Below are positions 23,382 through 31,614 of a stretch of 64,000 nucleotides of DNA, in pieces. The DNA comes from Candidatus Margulisiibacteriota bacterium. Its GTDB lineage: Bacteria > Margulisbacteria > WOR-1 > JAKLHX01 > JBAZKV01. The stretch is taken from positions 1 through 64,000 of the forward strand of contig JBAZKV010000005.1 of the NCBI GenBank assembly GCA_041650635.1, written 5' to 3'. Below the pieces are notes generated by a model that saw only the letters and a list, made by a program, of their open reading frames with translations, did no database searches and was not told the origin of the DNA. How positions within the stretch are numbered: position 1 is the first letter of the stretch; every line of letters starts with the position of its first letter. Both the position numbers and the translations under genes were made by a program.

Positions 23382-24736
23382 AGGTCAAGGTCTTTGGCCG
23401 CTTTGACCTCGTTGAGGCGGCCAATGGAGGTTTTATGCGGAGCCGTTCTTACCAGCTCGGGGTCCTCTTTACATTCCTGAGCGATCTTTATCATCGCATC
23501 GATAAAGGAGTCAAGGGTTTTTCTGCTTTCCGTCTCGGTCGGCTCTATCATCATGGCCTCCTCGACAATTAGAGGAAAATAGATGGTCGGTGGATGGAAC
23601 CCGAAGTCAAGCAGCCGTTTGGCGATATCAAGGGCCCTCACCCCGCATTTTTCTTTCTGCCATTTCGCAGATATTACGAACTCATGTTGGCAGGCCCTAT
23701 CATAAGGAAGATAATAATGCTCTTTCAATCTTTCCTTCATGTAATTTGCGTTCAACACCGCGTTCTCGGAGACTTCCCTCAAACCTTTTGCCCCCAGGCT
23801 TCTGATGTAAGAATACGCTTTTATCATCACGCCGACATTGCCGTAAAAAGTTGAAACACTTCCTATAGAGCTTTTACCCGGAGGGCACATCCTGAACCTG
23901 TCCCCCTGCTTTTCTATCCTGCTGCCCGGCAGGAACGGTTCAAGTTTTTTTATTACGCCGATCGGGCCGGCGCCGGGACCGCCGCCGCCGTGCGGAGTGG
24001 AAAAGGTCTTGTGCAGATTGATATGGCACATGTCAAACCCGAGCTCGCTGGGAAGAACCTTGCCGAGCAGCGCATTGGCATTGGCCCCATCCATATAGAA
24101 AAGCGCGCCTTTTGAGTGAAGCAGCTCTGCTATACTGCAAATATTGCGGTCGAACAATCCCAGGGTATTGGGATTTGTCAGCATAAGCACGGCAACATTA
24201 TCGTCAAGCAGCTTCTCAAGATCAGCCAGATCTATCCCGCCGTCCGCATCCGATTTGACAGAAAGCACTTCAAAGCCGGAAGTAGCGCAGCTGGCGGGAT
24301 TGGTCCCGTGCGCCGAGTCCGGGATAATGACCTTTTTGCGCTGTATCTGGCCAAGCGACTCAAAATAGGCCTTGGCCACAAAAAGAGCGGTAAGTTCGCC
24401 GTGCGCCCCGGCAAGAGGACTAAGACAAAAAGCGTCAAAGCCAAAGATGGAGCAGAGATAGCTTTCAAGCTCGTGGAGCAGCCTCAACATTCCCTGGACA
24501 GAGTCCTCGCTCTCCAGCGGATGCAATTGGGTAAAGCCTTCCAGGGCAGCCATGTCCTCGTTGATCTTGGGATTGTACTTCATGGTGCATGAGCCGAGAG
24601 GATAAAAGCCGTTATCGACGCCAAAGTTCTTTCTGCTGAGAAGGGTAAAATGCCGCACCAGCTCCACCTCGCTCATCCTGTCGATACCGGGAGTTGCCTT
24701 TCTGCGGAACTTTTCCGGAAGACTGCTGTTGTTCAT
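23369..24736 (-). CDS. gcvPB: Glycine dehydrogenase (decarboxylating) subunit 2
   Basis: 455 aa, the PLP-binding half of the two-subunit P protein of glycine cleavage. FYPLGSCTMKYNPKINE, SPLAGAHGELTALFVAKAYFES, PDSAHGTNPASCATSGFEV and the PLP lysine in NLHKTFSTPHGGGGPGAGPIGV are all intact. The C-terminal region with HEFVISAKW and DFGFHPPTIYFPLIVEEAMMIEPTETES is complete. Unusually, gcvPA, gcvH and gcvT do not sit upstream; an ABC ATPase gene directly abuts (0 bp) instead. The lipoyl transferase gene downstream is functionally consistent. Confidence 0.95.
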   Translation of the reverse strand: MNNSSLPEKFRRKATPGIDRMSEVELVRHFTLLSRKNFGVDNGFYPLGSCTMKYNPKINEDMAALEGFTQLHPLESEDSVQGMLRLLHELESYLCSIFGFDAFCLSPLAGAHGELTALFVAKAYFESLGQIQRKKVIIPDSAHGTNPASCATSGFEVLSVKSDADGGIDLADLEKLLDDNVAVLMLTNPNTLGLFDRNICSIAELLHSKGALFYMDGANANALLGKVLPSELGFDMCHINLHKTFSTPHGGGGPGAGPIGVIKKLEPFLPGSRIEKQGDRFRMCPPGKSSIGSVSTFYGNVGVMIKAYSYIRSLGAKGLREVSENAVLNANYMKERLKEHYYLPYDRACQHEFVISAKWQKEKCGVRALDIAKRLLDFGFHPPTIYFPLIVEEAMMIEPTETESRKTLDSFIDAMIKIAQECKEDPELVRTAPHKTSIGRLNEVKAAKDLDLCQK

Positions 24737-25834
24737 TTACAGGATCGCGTTATGCATTGAGGCATCAAAAAGATGGATCTTGTGCAGGTTTATATAGATA
24801 CAATAGACGCTGCCGGGTGCGGCATCGCACATCGCATCGGCCCTGGTCACAAGAGGCGTCCTGCCCACATTGAGGTACAGATAGGTTTCGGACCCCATTA
24901 GTTCCCTGTAATCGACTTTGCCTTCGAGCTGGCATTGGTAATTTGAATCCCGCAGTTCATGATTAAGGATGTCCTCCGGCCTTATGCCGAGGACCACTTC
25001 TTTTCCTATGCTGGGCCTTATGTATGGGTCATAATCTTTCGGAAGCACCAGCTTAAAGTCCTGGGAATCAAAGAAAAGATGGTCTCCCGCCTTGTCGATC
25101 TTGCCGCTGACAAAGTTCATTGACGGGCTGCCGATAAAACCGGCCACGAATTTATTTTTTGGCTTGCCGTATACCTCAAGAGGAGCATCCACCTGCTGGA
25201 GCTGGCCGTTCAATATGACGGCGATCCTTTTGCCAAGGGTCATTGCCTCTACCTGATCGTGGGTCACATAGATGATGGTGGCCTGCAGCCTGTTGTAGAT
25301 GTTCTGGAGTTCGGCTCTCATCTGGACCCTAAGCTTTGCGTCAAGGTTGCTCAAAGGCTCGTCCATAAGGAACACGGCCGGCTCTCTTACGATCGCCCTT
25401 CCGACAGCCACTCGCTGCCTCTGTCCTCCGGAGAGCTGTTTGGGAAGCCTCTGCAGCATATTCTCAAGGCCGAGGATATTGGCGGCCTCGTTCACCCTGC
25501 GGTCGATCTCTTTCTTGGCGACCTTTCTCAGTTTAAGCCCGAAAGCCATGTTGTCGTAAACGCTCATGTGAGGATAAAGCGCGTAGCTTTGAAAGATCAT
25601 TGCTATATCCCTGTCCTTGGGCGCAACATCGTTTATAACCCTGTTGCCGATATAAAGTTTTCCTTCGGACACTTCTTCCAGCCCTGCGGCCATCCTTAAA
25701 GCCGTGGTCTTGCCGCAGCCCGAAGGTCCCACAAGGACAAGGAATTCCTTGTCCCTGACCTCGAGGGTCATGTTCTTTACAGCTTCCACATCGCCGAACC
25801 TTTTGGTCACATTTTCATAATAGACTCTTGCCAA
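24737..25834 (-). CDS. MalK/UgpC/MsmK-type ABC transporter ATP-binding protein
   Basis: 365 aa. Walker A GPSGCGKTTALRMAAGLE, Q-loop FQSYALYPHMSVYDNMAFGLKLR, signature LSGGQRQRVAVGRAIVREP, Walker B VFLMDEPLSNLDAKL and the H-loop VTHDQVEAMTL, then a C-terminal TOBE/OB domain (GIRPEDI, VTRADAM). These are the shared energising subunits of carbohydrate ABC importers. No permease or binding protein genes are near, so it probably serves transporters coded elsewhere, as known for MsmK/MsiK. Located between ribH and gcvPB, apparently co-transcribed. Confidence 0.92.
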   Translation of the reverse strand: MARVYYENVTKRFGDVEAVKNMTLEVRDKEFLVLVGPSGCGKTTALRMAAGLEEVSEGKLYIGNRVINDVAPKDRDIAMIFQSYALYPHMSVYDNMAFGLKLRKVAKKEIDRRVNEAANILGLENMLQRLPKQLSGGQRQRVAVGRAIVREPAVFLMDEPLSNLDAKLRVQMRAELQNIYNRLQATIIYVTHDQVEAMTLGKRIAVILNGQLQQVDAPLEVYGKPKNKFVAGFIGSPSMNFVSGKIDKAGDHLFFDSQDFKLVLPKDYDPYIRPSIGKEVVLGIRPEDILNHELRDSNYQCQLEGKVDYRELMGSETYLYLNVGRTPLVTRADAMCDAAPGSVYCIYINLHKIHLFDASMHNAIL

Positions 25835-25848
25835 TTCTTTGCTCCCCT

Positions 25849-26313
25849 CTAGATCTGCTTGATCAGATTAGCCGTTTCAATGGCCGCCAGCGCGGAACTC
25901 CACCCTTTATTGCCGGACTTTGCTCCGGAGCGCTCAAGCGCCTGTTCAAGATTGTCCGTTGTAAGGACCCCGAAGATCACAGGCACTTCGCTCTCAAGCG
26001 AAACGCTGGCTATCCCTTTGGACACCTCAGCGGCAACATAATCAAAGTGGGGCGTGCCTCCCCTGATCACCGCACCCAGACAGATGATCGCCGAAGGCTT
26101 TTTGGCTGACTGCGCGGCTTTTTTTGCTATCAGAGGCATTTCGAAGGCGCCCGGGGTCCATATCAGCGTGATGTCCGGCTCCGATACGCCGTGCCTCAAA
26201 AGGCAGTCCATCGCTCCGGAGATGAGGCCTTTTGTGACCGAATCGTTGAACCGCGAGGCAATTACCGTTATCTTCAACCCTTTCCCGTCCAGAAGCCCTT
26301 CTTTTGTCTTCAT
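25849..26313 (-). CDS. ribH: 6,7-dimethyl-8-ribityllumazine synthase
   Basis: 154 aa, normal length. Condenses the pyrimidine from the RibA/D branch with dihydroxybutanone phosphate. Motifs: VIASRFNDSVTKGLISGAMDCLLRHG, TLIWTPGAFEMPLIAKKAA, CLGAVIRGGTPHFDYVAAEVSKGIASVSL (active-site His in this block) and PVIFGVLTTDNLEQALERSG. It overlaps ribBA by 4 bp, in the order ribE-ribBA-ribH. No ribD or FMN riboswitch is present in the window. Confidence 0.96.
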   Translation of the reverse strand: MKTKEGLLDGKGLKITVIASRFNDSVTKGLISGAMDCLLRHGVSEPDITLIWTPGAFEMPLIAKKAAQSAKKPSAIICLGAVIRGGTPHFDYVAAEVSKGIASVSLESEVPVIFGVLTTDNLEQALERSGAKSGNKGWSSALAAIETANLIKQI

Positions 26314-27572
26314 CCTTTTCTCCCTTCTTCAAATATCTTCGGCAGTTCCTTAAGATTGTCGTGCAGCAGAAGTATGTGCCCAAGTTTCTGAGATTTGGTC
26401 CTTAGATACCTTTCGTTATGCTCGTTGGGCTCTACCTCTATGGGAAGCCTCTCCACCACCGTCAGTCCGTACCTTTCTATGCCCACGATCTTTCTCGGGT
26501 TGTTGGTGAGCAGCCGTATCGTTGAAAGGCCAAGATCACACAAGATCTGGGCGCCGGTACCGTAGTCTCGCAGGTCGGCCTCAAAGCCAAGCATTTCGTT
26601 GGCCTCCACCGTGTCCGCCCCGCCGTCCTGAAGTTCGTAAGCCTTGAGTTTGTTGAGCAGTCCTATGCCGCGGCCTTCCTGCCTCATATAAAGCAGAACT
26701 CCTGAGCCCTCTTTCTGGATCATCTTTAGGGAACGCTCCAACTGGATGCCGCAGTCGCATCTGCAGCTGCCGAACACGTCTCCCGTAAGGCATTCCGAAT
26801 GCACCCTGACAAGAACATCCTTTTTATTGCGGACCGAGCCTTTTACCAGGGCAAGGTGATGCGCTCCGGAGAGTATGTCTTCATAGCCGTAGACCATAAA
26901 CTGGCCGAACCTGGTGGGAAGTTTTGATCTGCTGGTCCTTTTGACCAGTTTTTCGTTCATAAGCCTGTATCTTATAAGGTCCGCGATGGTAACTATCTTA
27001 AGGGAGTGCTCTGCCGAAAACTCCATCAGGTCCTTCTGCCTTGCCATTTTTCCGTCGGGCCTGATTATTTCGCAGATTACAGCGGCCTCTTCCATGCCGC
27101 TGATCCTGACAAGGTCCACCGCGGCCTCGGTATGCCCTGCCCTCTTGAGCACGCCTCCGGCCCTTGCTTTAAGCGGGAAAATATGTCCGGGCCTGACGAG
27201 GTCCGAAGGCTTTGAGGACGGATCGGCCAGGACCTTAAGCGTCACGGCCCTGTCTGCGGCGGAAATTCCGGTGCTCACCCCGTGAGAGAGCCCTGCATCC
27301 ACCGAGACAGTGAAAGCTGTCCTGTTGGCCTCCGTGTTCTCGCTCACCATTTCCTCTATCTTTAGCGTTTTAAGCTTTTCGGCGCTTAATGGAGCACAGA
27401 CAAGCCCTTTTCCTTTTGAGATCATGAAGTTGACAGCTTCTTCGGTCGCTGTCTGTGCAGCCATGACAAGGTCGCCTTCGTTCTCGCGGTCTTTGTCATC
27501 GACCACGATCACCATTTTGCCGGCTTTTATTTCTTTTACCGCTTCTTCTATGGCGTCAAATTTCAATTGCAT
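26310..27572 (-). CDS. ribBA: Bifunctional 3,4-dihydroxy-2-butanone-4-phosphate synthase / GTP cyclohydrolase II
   Basis: 420 aa fusion. N-terminal RibB (residues ~1-205): VVDDKDRENEGDLVMAAQ (Mg-binding acidic loop), DAGLSHGVSTGISAADRAVT, DLVRPGHIFPLKAR, RAGHTEAAVDL. C-terminal RibA (~206-420): RVHSECLTGDVFGSCRCDCGIQL (zinc Cys), YMRQEGRGIGLLNKL, DYGTGAQIL and RLLTNNPRK. All key residues appear present. Overlaps riboflavin synthase by 10 bp and ribH by 4 bp. Confidence 0.97.
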   Translation of the reverse strand: MQLKFDAIEEAVKEIKAGKMVIVVDDKDRENEGDLVMAAQTATEEAVNFMISKGKGLVCAPLSAEKLKTLKIEEMVSENTEANRTAFTVSVDAGLSHGVSTGISAADRAVTLKVLADPSSKPSDLVRPGHIFPLKARAGGVLKRAGHTEAAVDLVRISGMEEAAVICEIIRPDGKMARQKDLMEFSAEHSLKIVTIADLIRYRLMNEKLVKRTSRSKLPTRFGQFMVYGYEDILSGAHHLALVKGSVRNKKDVLVRVHSECLTGDVFGSCRCDCGIQLERSLKMIQKEGSGVLLYMRQEGRGIGLLNKLKAYELQDGGADTVEANEMLGFEADLRDYGTGAQILCDLGLSTIRLLTNNPRKIVGIERYGLTVVERLPIEVEPNEHNERYLRTKSQKLGHILLLHDNLKELPKIFEEGRKG

Positions 27573-28171
27573 GACACAAACCCTTTTCCGGCAATCATTT
27601 TTTCCGTGTATTTGCCTATCAAGTCAAATTCAAGGTTTACCCTGTCCCCGACCTTTTTCCTGCTCAGGGTCGACCCCTTGAGAGTAAAAGGAATGGCATT
27701 CACGGTAAAGGAATCCCTAACAAGCCCCGAAACGGTAAGGCTTATGCCGTCAACTGTAACGGAACCCTTGCCGATGATATACCTGGACATGGAAAGAGGA
27801 TAAGCAATGGTGAACTTTACTGCATCAAAGGCCCTTGAGATACCTTTAATTGAGCCGGTTGAGTCCACATGCCCGGACACCAGATGGCCCGAAAGCCTGT
27901 CAGAGACCTTAAGAGCTCTTTCGAGATTGACCTGATCTGATGCCTTGAGTGCGCCCAAATTGGTCTTTGAATAGGTTTCTTTTGTTATGTCCACAAAAAA
28001 AACGGGGCCTTTTGTCCCCGTCACCGTAAGACAGGCCCCGTTGACGCAGACGCTTTCCCCCGGTTTCAGCTCTCTGGAAAGTTCTTTTGAGGTTATCTCC
28101 AGCTTCAAAAGCCCGCTGACAAACCTGGCGCTTTTTACAGAACCTATTTCTTCAACGATCCCTGTGAACAT
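27563..28171 (-). CDS. ribE: Riboflavin synthase alpha chain
   Basis: 202 aa, lumazine dismutase giving riboflavin. Two beta-barrel repeats begin MFTGIVEEIGSVKSA and LSGHLVSGHVDSTGSI; the motifs VCVNGACLTVT and VTVDGISLTVS mark each barrel as in the family. It is the first rib gene after a leaderless-type promoter (TGATAAAAT, 9 nt before the ATG), so the usual FMN riboswitch cannot precede it on this transcript. nusB lies 15 bp upstream in the same direction, so readthrough from accC-nusB is also possible. Confidence 0.96.
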   Translation of the reverse strand: MFTGIVEEIGSVKSARFVSGLLKLEITSKELSRELKPGESVCVNGACLTVTGTKGPVFFVDITKETYSKTNLGALKASDQVNLERALKVSDRLSGHLVSGHVDSTGSIKGISRAFDAVKFTIAYPLSMSRYIIGKGSVTVDGISLTVSGLVRDSFTVNAIPFTLKGSTLSRKKVGDRVNLEFDLIGKYTEKMIAGKGFVSCN

Positions 28172-28180
28172 TTTGAGCTA

Positions 28181-28189
28181 ATTTTATCA
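28181..28189 (-). promoter_or_regulatory. Extended -10 promoter of ribE
   Basis: TGATAAAAT on the minus strand (hexamer 28181-28186), 9 nt before the ATG at 28171, overlapping the 3' end of nusB. No ribosome binding site fits. Confidence 0.6.
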
Positions 28190-28594
28190 CAATTTGAGCT
28201 TTTTTGCCACAGAAGCAAGGACACCGTTTATGAATTTTTTGGATTCTTCCCCGCCGTATTTTTTTGCCAGTTCCACGGCCTCGTTCATCACTACTGCGCC
28301 GGGTTCGGTCCTCTCGTGTTCAAGCTCCCAGACACAGACGCGCAGGATGTTCCTGTCCACTGCTCCCAGTCTTTCTATTGTCCACTCCGCCAGGTTAGAA
28401 GCTATACTGCGGTCAATTGCCGCTTTTTGGCTGACAACTCCGCGAAGGAGCACTTTTGCCCGCTCCATTGTGTCGGGGGGGAAAGTCTCCTGGCTTGAAA
28501 CGCTTAGGATGGCCTCTTCGGGTGAAGCGTCCGAGAGCTCTATCTGATAAAGCGCCTGCATTGCCAGCCGGCGCGCTGTTGTTCTTTTGCCCAT
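28187..28594 (-). CDS. nusB: Transcription antitermination factor NusB
   Basis: 135 aa. RRLAMQALYQIELSD at the start (the classic R-x-x-A-x-Q-x-L-Y signature), WTIERLGAVDRNILRVCVWELEH and VVMNEAVELAKKYGGEESKKFINGVLASVAKKL at the end. Part of the rRNA antitermination complex with NusE. One base separates it from the accC stop; the link nusB-rib is common in bacteria. Confidence 0.95.
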   Translation of the reverse strand: MGKRTTARRLAMQALYQIELSDASPEEAILSVSSQETFPPDTMERAKVLLRGVVSQKAAIDRSIASNLAEWTIERLGAVDRNILRVCVWELEHERTEPGAVVMNEAVELAKKYGGEESKKFINGVLASVAKKLKL

Positions 28595-28595
28595 A

Positions 28596-29939
28596 TCAGA
28601 GGATAAGATTGGTGTCTATAAAATCGGTATAGATCTCGCCTCTTTTAAAATTATCGTTTTCCATGACCTTTTTGTGGAAGGCGATCGTTGTTTTTATCCC
28701 CGCCACGACAAATTCGTCAAGGGCCCTGCTCATCCTGCTGATAGCCTCCTGGCGGGTGGGCGCCCACACTATCAGTTTTGCCACCAAGGAATCATAGTAT
28801 GGAGGAATTCTATATCCCTGGTACGCGTGGCTGTCAACGCGCACGCCGGGCCCCCCAGAAGGAAGGTAGGTCTTTAACTCGCCCGGACTAGGCATAAAAT
28901 TCCTTTCGGGGTCCTCAGCATTTATCCTGCACTCTATAGAGTGCCCCGACAATTTTATATCTTTTTGCTTGAACCGCAGTTTTCCTCCGCCGGCCACATA
29001 GATCTGTTCTTTTATGATATCAGTTGAGGTGATCATCTCAGACACGGGGTGCTCCACCTGCACCCTGGTGTTCATTTCCATAAAATAGAAACGGCCTTCC
29101 GCATCAAGAAGGAACTCGATAGTGCCGGCGCCGCTGTACTTTGCCGCCTTGGCCATCTTAACTGCGGCCTCCCCCATCTTTTTTCTCAACTTTTCGCTAA
29201 GGGCCGAACACGGAGCCTCTTCAACAAGTTTCTGATGCCTGCGCTGAACAGAGCAGTCCCTTTCACCCAGATAGATGACATTGCCGTAATTGTCGGCCAT
29301 AATCTGTATCTCGACATGTTTTGGCCGCTCTATGAACTTTTCTATGTAGACCTGAGGATTGCCGAAAGCAGCTCCTGCCTCGGTCTGAGCTGTTTTCATG
29401 AGTGAAGGGAATTCGTCCGCGGTCTTTGCAACCCTCATCCCCTTGCCCCCGCCCCCGGCGGTCGCTTTAATAAGAACCGGGAAACCGATATTCCTTGCGA
29501 TCTGAAGAGCCTCTTTTTCGTCGTTCACTATGCCTTCTGAACCTGGGACGGTGGGCACCCCGGCAAGTTTTGCTGTCTGCTTGGCGGTAGCCTTGTCCCC
29601 CATAGCCTCCATGGAAGCGATAGAGGGTCCTATGAACTTTATGCCGTGGGACTCGCAGACATCCACGAACTTAGAGTTTTCGGCCAAAAACCCGTACCCG
29701 GGATGCACGGCTTCGGCCCCGGATACTTCCGCCACAGAAATTATCGCCGGTATATTGAGATAGCTTTTTGCGGGCTGTGCCGGACCTATACAGTAGGCCT
29801 CGTCCGCGGCCTTTGCGTGCAGGCAGTCCCTGTCAGCTTCGCTGTACACCGCAACGCTTTTAATATCCATCTCTCTGCAGGCGCGGATCACACGCAGAGC
29901 TATTTCCCCCCGGTTCGCTATCAGTATCTTTTTGAACAT
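28596..29939 (-). CDS. accC: Acetyl-CoA/biotin carboxylase subunit
   Basis: 447 aa, the biotin carboxylase of acetyl-CoA carboxylase. KILIANRGEIALRVIRACREM at the start, GYGFLAENSKFVDVCESHGI, ATP-grasp glycine loop KATAGGGGKGMRVAK, ERPKHVEIQIMADNYGNVIYLGERDCSVQRRHQKLVEEAP, EFLLDAEGRFYFMEMNTRVQVEHPVSEMITSTDI, and IECRINAEDPERNFMPSPG. Complete. AGAGGG gives a ribosome binding site. accB is not adjacent; the divergent neighbour is the SWIB-like gene. Confidence 0.97.
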   Translation of the reverse strand: MFKKILIANRGEIALRVIRACREMDIKSVAVYSEADRDCLHAKAADEAYCIGPAQPAKSYLNIPAIISVAEVSGAEAVHPGYGFLAENSKFVDVCESHGIKFIGPSIASMEAMGDKATAKQTAKLAGVPTVPGSEGIVNDEKEALQIARNIGFPVLIKATAGGGGKGMRVAKTADEFPSLMKTAQTEAGAAFGNPQVYIEKFIERPKHVEIQIMADNYGNVIYLGERDCSVQRRHQKLVEEAPCSALSEKLRKKMGEAAVKMAKAAKYSGAGTIEFLLDAEGRFYFMEMNTRVQVEHPVSEMITSTDIIKEQIYVAGGGKLRFKQKDIKLSGHSIECRINAEDPERNFMPSPGELKTYLPSGGPGVRVDSHAYQGYRIPPYYDSLVAKLIVWAPTRQEAISRMSRALDEFVVAGIKTTIAFHKKVMENDNFKRGEIYTDFIDTNLIL

Positions 29940-29964
29940 GTTTCCCTCTTACTCTAAAAACCTG

Positions 29965-29992
29965 TTGACAGACCGCAAATATGCTCTATAAT
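29965..29992 (+). promoter_or_regulatory. Sigma-70-type promoter of the SWIB-like gene
   Basis: TTGACA (29965-29970), 16-nt spacer, TATAAT (29987-29992): both hexamers match consensus exactly. Predicted transcription start near 30000, giving a leader of roughly 65 nt with GGGAGGTG before the start. Confidence 0.8.
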
Positions 29993-30066
29993 TATATCAA
30001 TACATCTGAAGATTGGCAAACACAGTTAATTTTCAGAGTAAAGACAGCAAAGGGAGGTGAATGCAA

Positions 30067-30228
30067 ATGGCAAAGGCAAGAGGCGGACTTTCTAAGATAA
30101 GAGTGCATTTTAAAGGACAGAGCGATACGCTTGAGAAAGTATTCGGAAGCTCACCTATTCAGGTGACGGATATGACCAAGAAACTCTGGAGCATTATCAA
30201 GTCAAGAAAGCTCATGAAAAAAGCGTAA
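30067..30228 (+). CDS. Very small SWIB-like protein
   Basis: 53 aa: a basic, Gly-rich start (MAKARGGLSKIRVHFKG) and then EKVFGSSPIQVTDMTKKLWSIIKSRKLMKK, which resembles the first half of bacterial SWIB/MDM2 domains (G-x-x-P-x-x-R-x-x-x-x-K-x-L-W-x-Y-I-K). The second half of a SWIB domain (after N-x-L) is absent, and a stop follows. The start at 30067 gives proper spacing (9 nt) from GGGAGG; an ATG two codons earlier is too close. A consensus promoter and a strong terminator bound it, so it is a monocistronic, probably highly expressed gene, perhaps a chromatin-like protein. Confidence 0.75.
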   Translation: MAKARGGLSKIRVHFKGQSDTLEKVFGSSPIQVTDMTKKLWSIIKSRKLMKKA

Positions 30229-30246
30229 AGCTTTTTGCGTCCGAAC

Positions 30247-30275
30247 ATAAACCCCGGGCTAGGACCGGGGTTTAT
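30247..30275 (+). terminator. Terminator after the SWIB-like gene
   Basis: An 11-bp perfect stem (ATAAACCCCGG / CCGGGGTTTAT) with a 7-nt loop, 18 nt after the stop; a short T-rich end (TTTATTTAT). It also reads as a stem from the opposite side, just past the end of the MgtE_N gene, so may serve both. Confidence 0.85.
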
Positions 30276-30293
30276 TTATGGGCAAAACACTTT

Positions 30294-31565
30294 TCAGCCG
30301 ACTGAAAGCCTTTTCTTCCTTGCCAGCGGCGGGATTATGTAATCTACCACATCGTCAACTGTAATGATGCCGAGTATCCTGTTGAGCTTGTCGACCACGG
30401 GCACTGCAAGAAGGTTATATTTTGAAATAACATCGGCAACCTGCCTCCTGTTCATCTCAGGTCTTACCGTTATTATCTTGGTGTTCATTATATCGCCGAC
30501 AAGCGCATCCTCTTTTGAGATGATGAGGCCTCTCAATGTCAGGACCCCCAGCAGATGTCCGCCCTCGTCCGTAACATACAGATAATAGATCGTTTCGGCT
30601 CCCGGGGCCAGCTCCCTGAGTTTTTCTATCGTTCTGGCCACGGTATACTCGGGCTCAAGAGTAATGAGGTCGGTGGTCATAAGCCCTCCGGCGGTTTCGT
30701 CATCATGCTTCAAAAGCTCCTGTATCTCCTGAGCTTTTTTCTTTTTCATCAACTGCAGGAATTCCTCCGTCTTTTCTTCAGGCAGGTCCCCCAGGACATC
30801 GGCGGCTTCATCGGAAGGCATTTTTTCAAGAATGGCCAGGGCCTTCTTTGTGTCAAGGACGCCTATCAAAAAGGCCTGTATCCTGGGTTCCAATTCGTGC
30901 AGAGCTTCGGCCGCCGTATCAGTTGAAAGAGATTCAAAGATGGCCGTTTTTTCGTCCGTGTGGACCTGACTGATAATGCTGGCTATGTCCGACGGGTGCA
31001 GTTCCGACATCCCTTTGTAGGGAACGACCAGTTTTATCCTGGCAAGGTCCGTCTGTAAAGGCTCCACATAATTCCAGCCTATCAGGTCTTCCTTCACCTT
31101 GATGTTAAAAAAAGATAGAAGGAACGAGACCAACTGATCCAGCTTTAGCCTGCGAAGGACTCCTTTAATGCCGACATCGGCCGCGATAAGCCGGACTTCT
31201 TCCCCTACCTTTGCTATTTTAAGATCATTTACTCTTACCACCTTGGAGCCGTGGATATCCACTATCTGCTTATCCATAAGGTCCCTTTTTGCCAGGACAC
31301 TTCCTTCCCTCAGTTCCGCAAAAGGGGTCTCTTTTATTCCAGCCCGGGTAGAAATAAACTTTCTCCCTATTAGGTTTATCTCTTGAAGCAGCAAAACCTT
31401 TTTGTGCCTGCCTCCCGTCGACTTCAGCACCAAGCCGGTCACTTTTGGGAATTGGTCCTGCGGCTCGATCACAATATCCTCGACACGGCCTATTTTTTCT
31501 TCGAACCTGTCTATAACGGGACCTCCAATAAGCTCAGAAGCGTACAGTTCGCTTAAATAAATCAT
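30294..31565 (-). CDS. PRC-barrel / MgtE_N / CBS protein lacking a transport domain
   Basis: 423 aa, soluble. Residues ~10-85 and ~95-165 are PRC-barrel-like (PVIDRFEEKIGRVEDIVIEP and KQIVDIHGSKVVRVNDLKI), ~180-290 the MgtE N-terminal superhelical domain (LHPSDIASIISQV, ALHELEPRIQAFLIGVL, MPSDEAADVLGDLPEEK) and ~295-420 a CBS pair (VARTIEKLRELAPGAETIYYLYVTDEGG ... VVDKLNRILGIITVDDVVDYI). The five-helix Mg2+ channel of MgtE is missing, so it is a regulatory or sensing protein, usually partnered with an Nramp transporter; none is adjacent here. It has an AGGAGG ribosome binding site. Confidence 0.88.
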   Translation of the reverse strand: MIYLSELYASELIGGPVIDRFEEKIGRVEDIVIEPQDQFPKVTGLVLKSTGGRHKKVLLLQEINLIGRKFISTRAGIKETPFAELREGSVLAKRDLMDKQIVDIHGSKVVRVNDLKIAKVGEEVRLIAADVGIKGVLRRLKLDQLVSFLLSFFNIKVKEDLIGWNYVEPLQTDLARIKLVVPYKGMSELHPSDIASIISQVHTDEKTAIFESLSTDTAAEALHELEPRIQAFLIGVLDTKKALAILEKMPSDEAADVLGDLPEEKTEEFLQLMKKKKAQEIQELLKHDDETAGGLMTTDLITLEPEYTVARTIEKLRELAPGAETIYYLYVTDEGGHLLGVLTLRGLIISKEDALVGDIMNTKIITVRPEMNRRQVADVISKYNLLAVPVVDKLNRILGIITVDDVVDYIIPPLARKKRLSVG

Positions 31566-31595
31566 TTATAACCTCCTGGCAACTGCTTCGAAAAA

Positions 31596-31604
31596 ATTAT
31601 AGCA
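31596..31604 (-). promoter_or_regulatory. Extended -10 promoter of the PRC/MgtE_N/CBS gene
   Basis: TGCTATAAT on the minus strand (hexamer 31596-31601) in the gap after dprA; unlike the leaderless cases a ~25-nt leader with AGGAGG follows. Confidence 0.6.
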
Positions 31605-31614
31605 CGGCCGCCTG

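Noticed and set aside
28172..28189. FMN riboswitch before ribE or TPP riboswitch before thiC
   Set aside because: The gaps are only 15 bp and an overlap, too short for either RNA, and the promoters predict leaderless transcripts.
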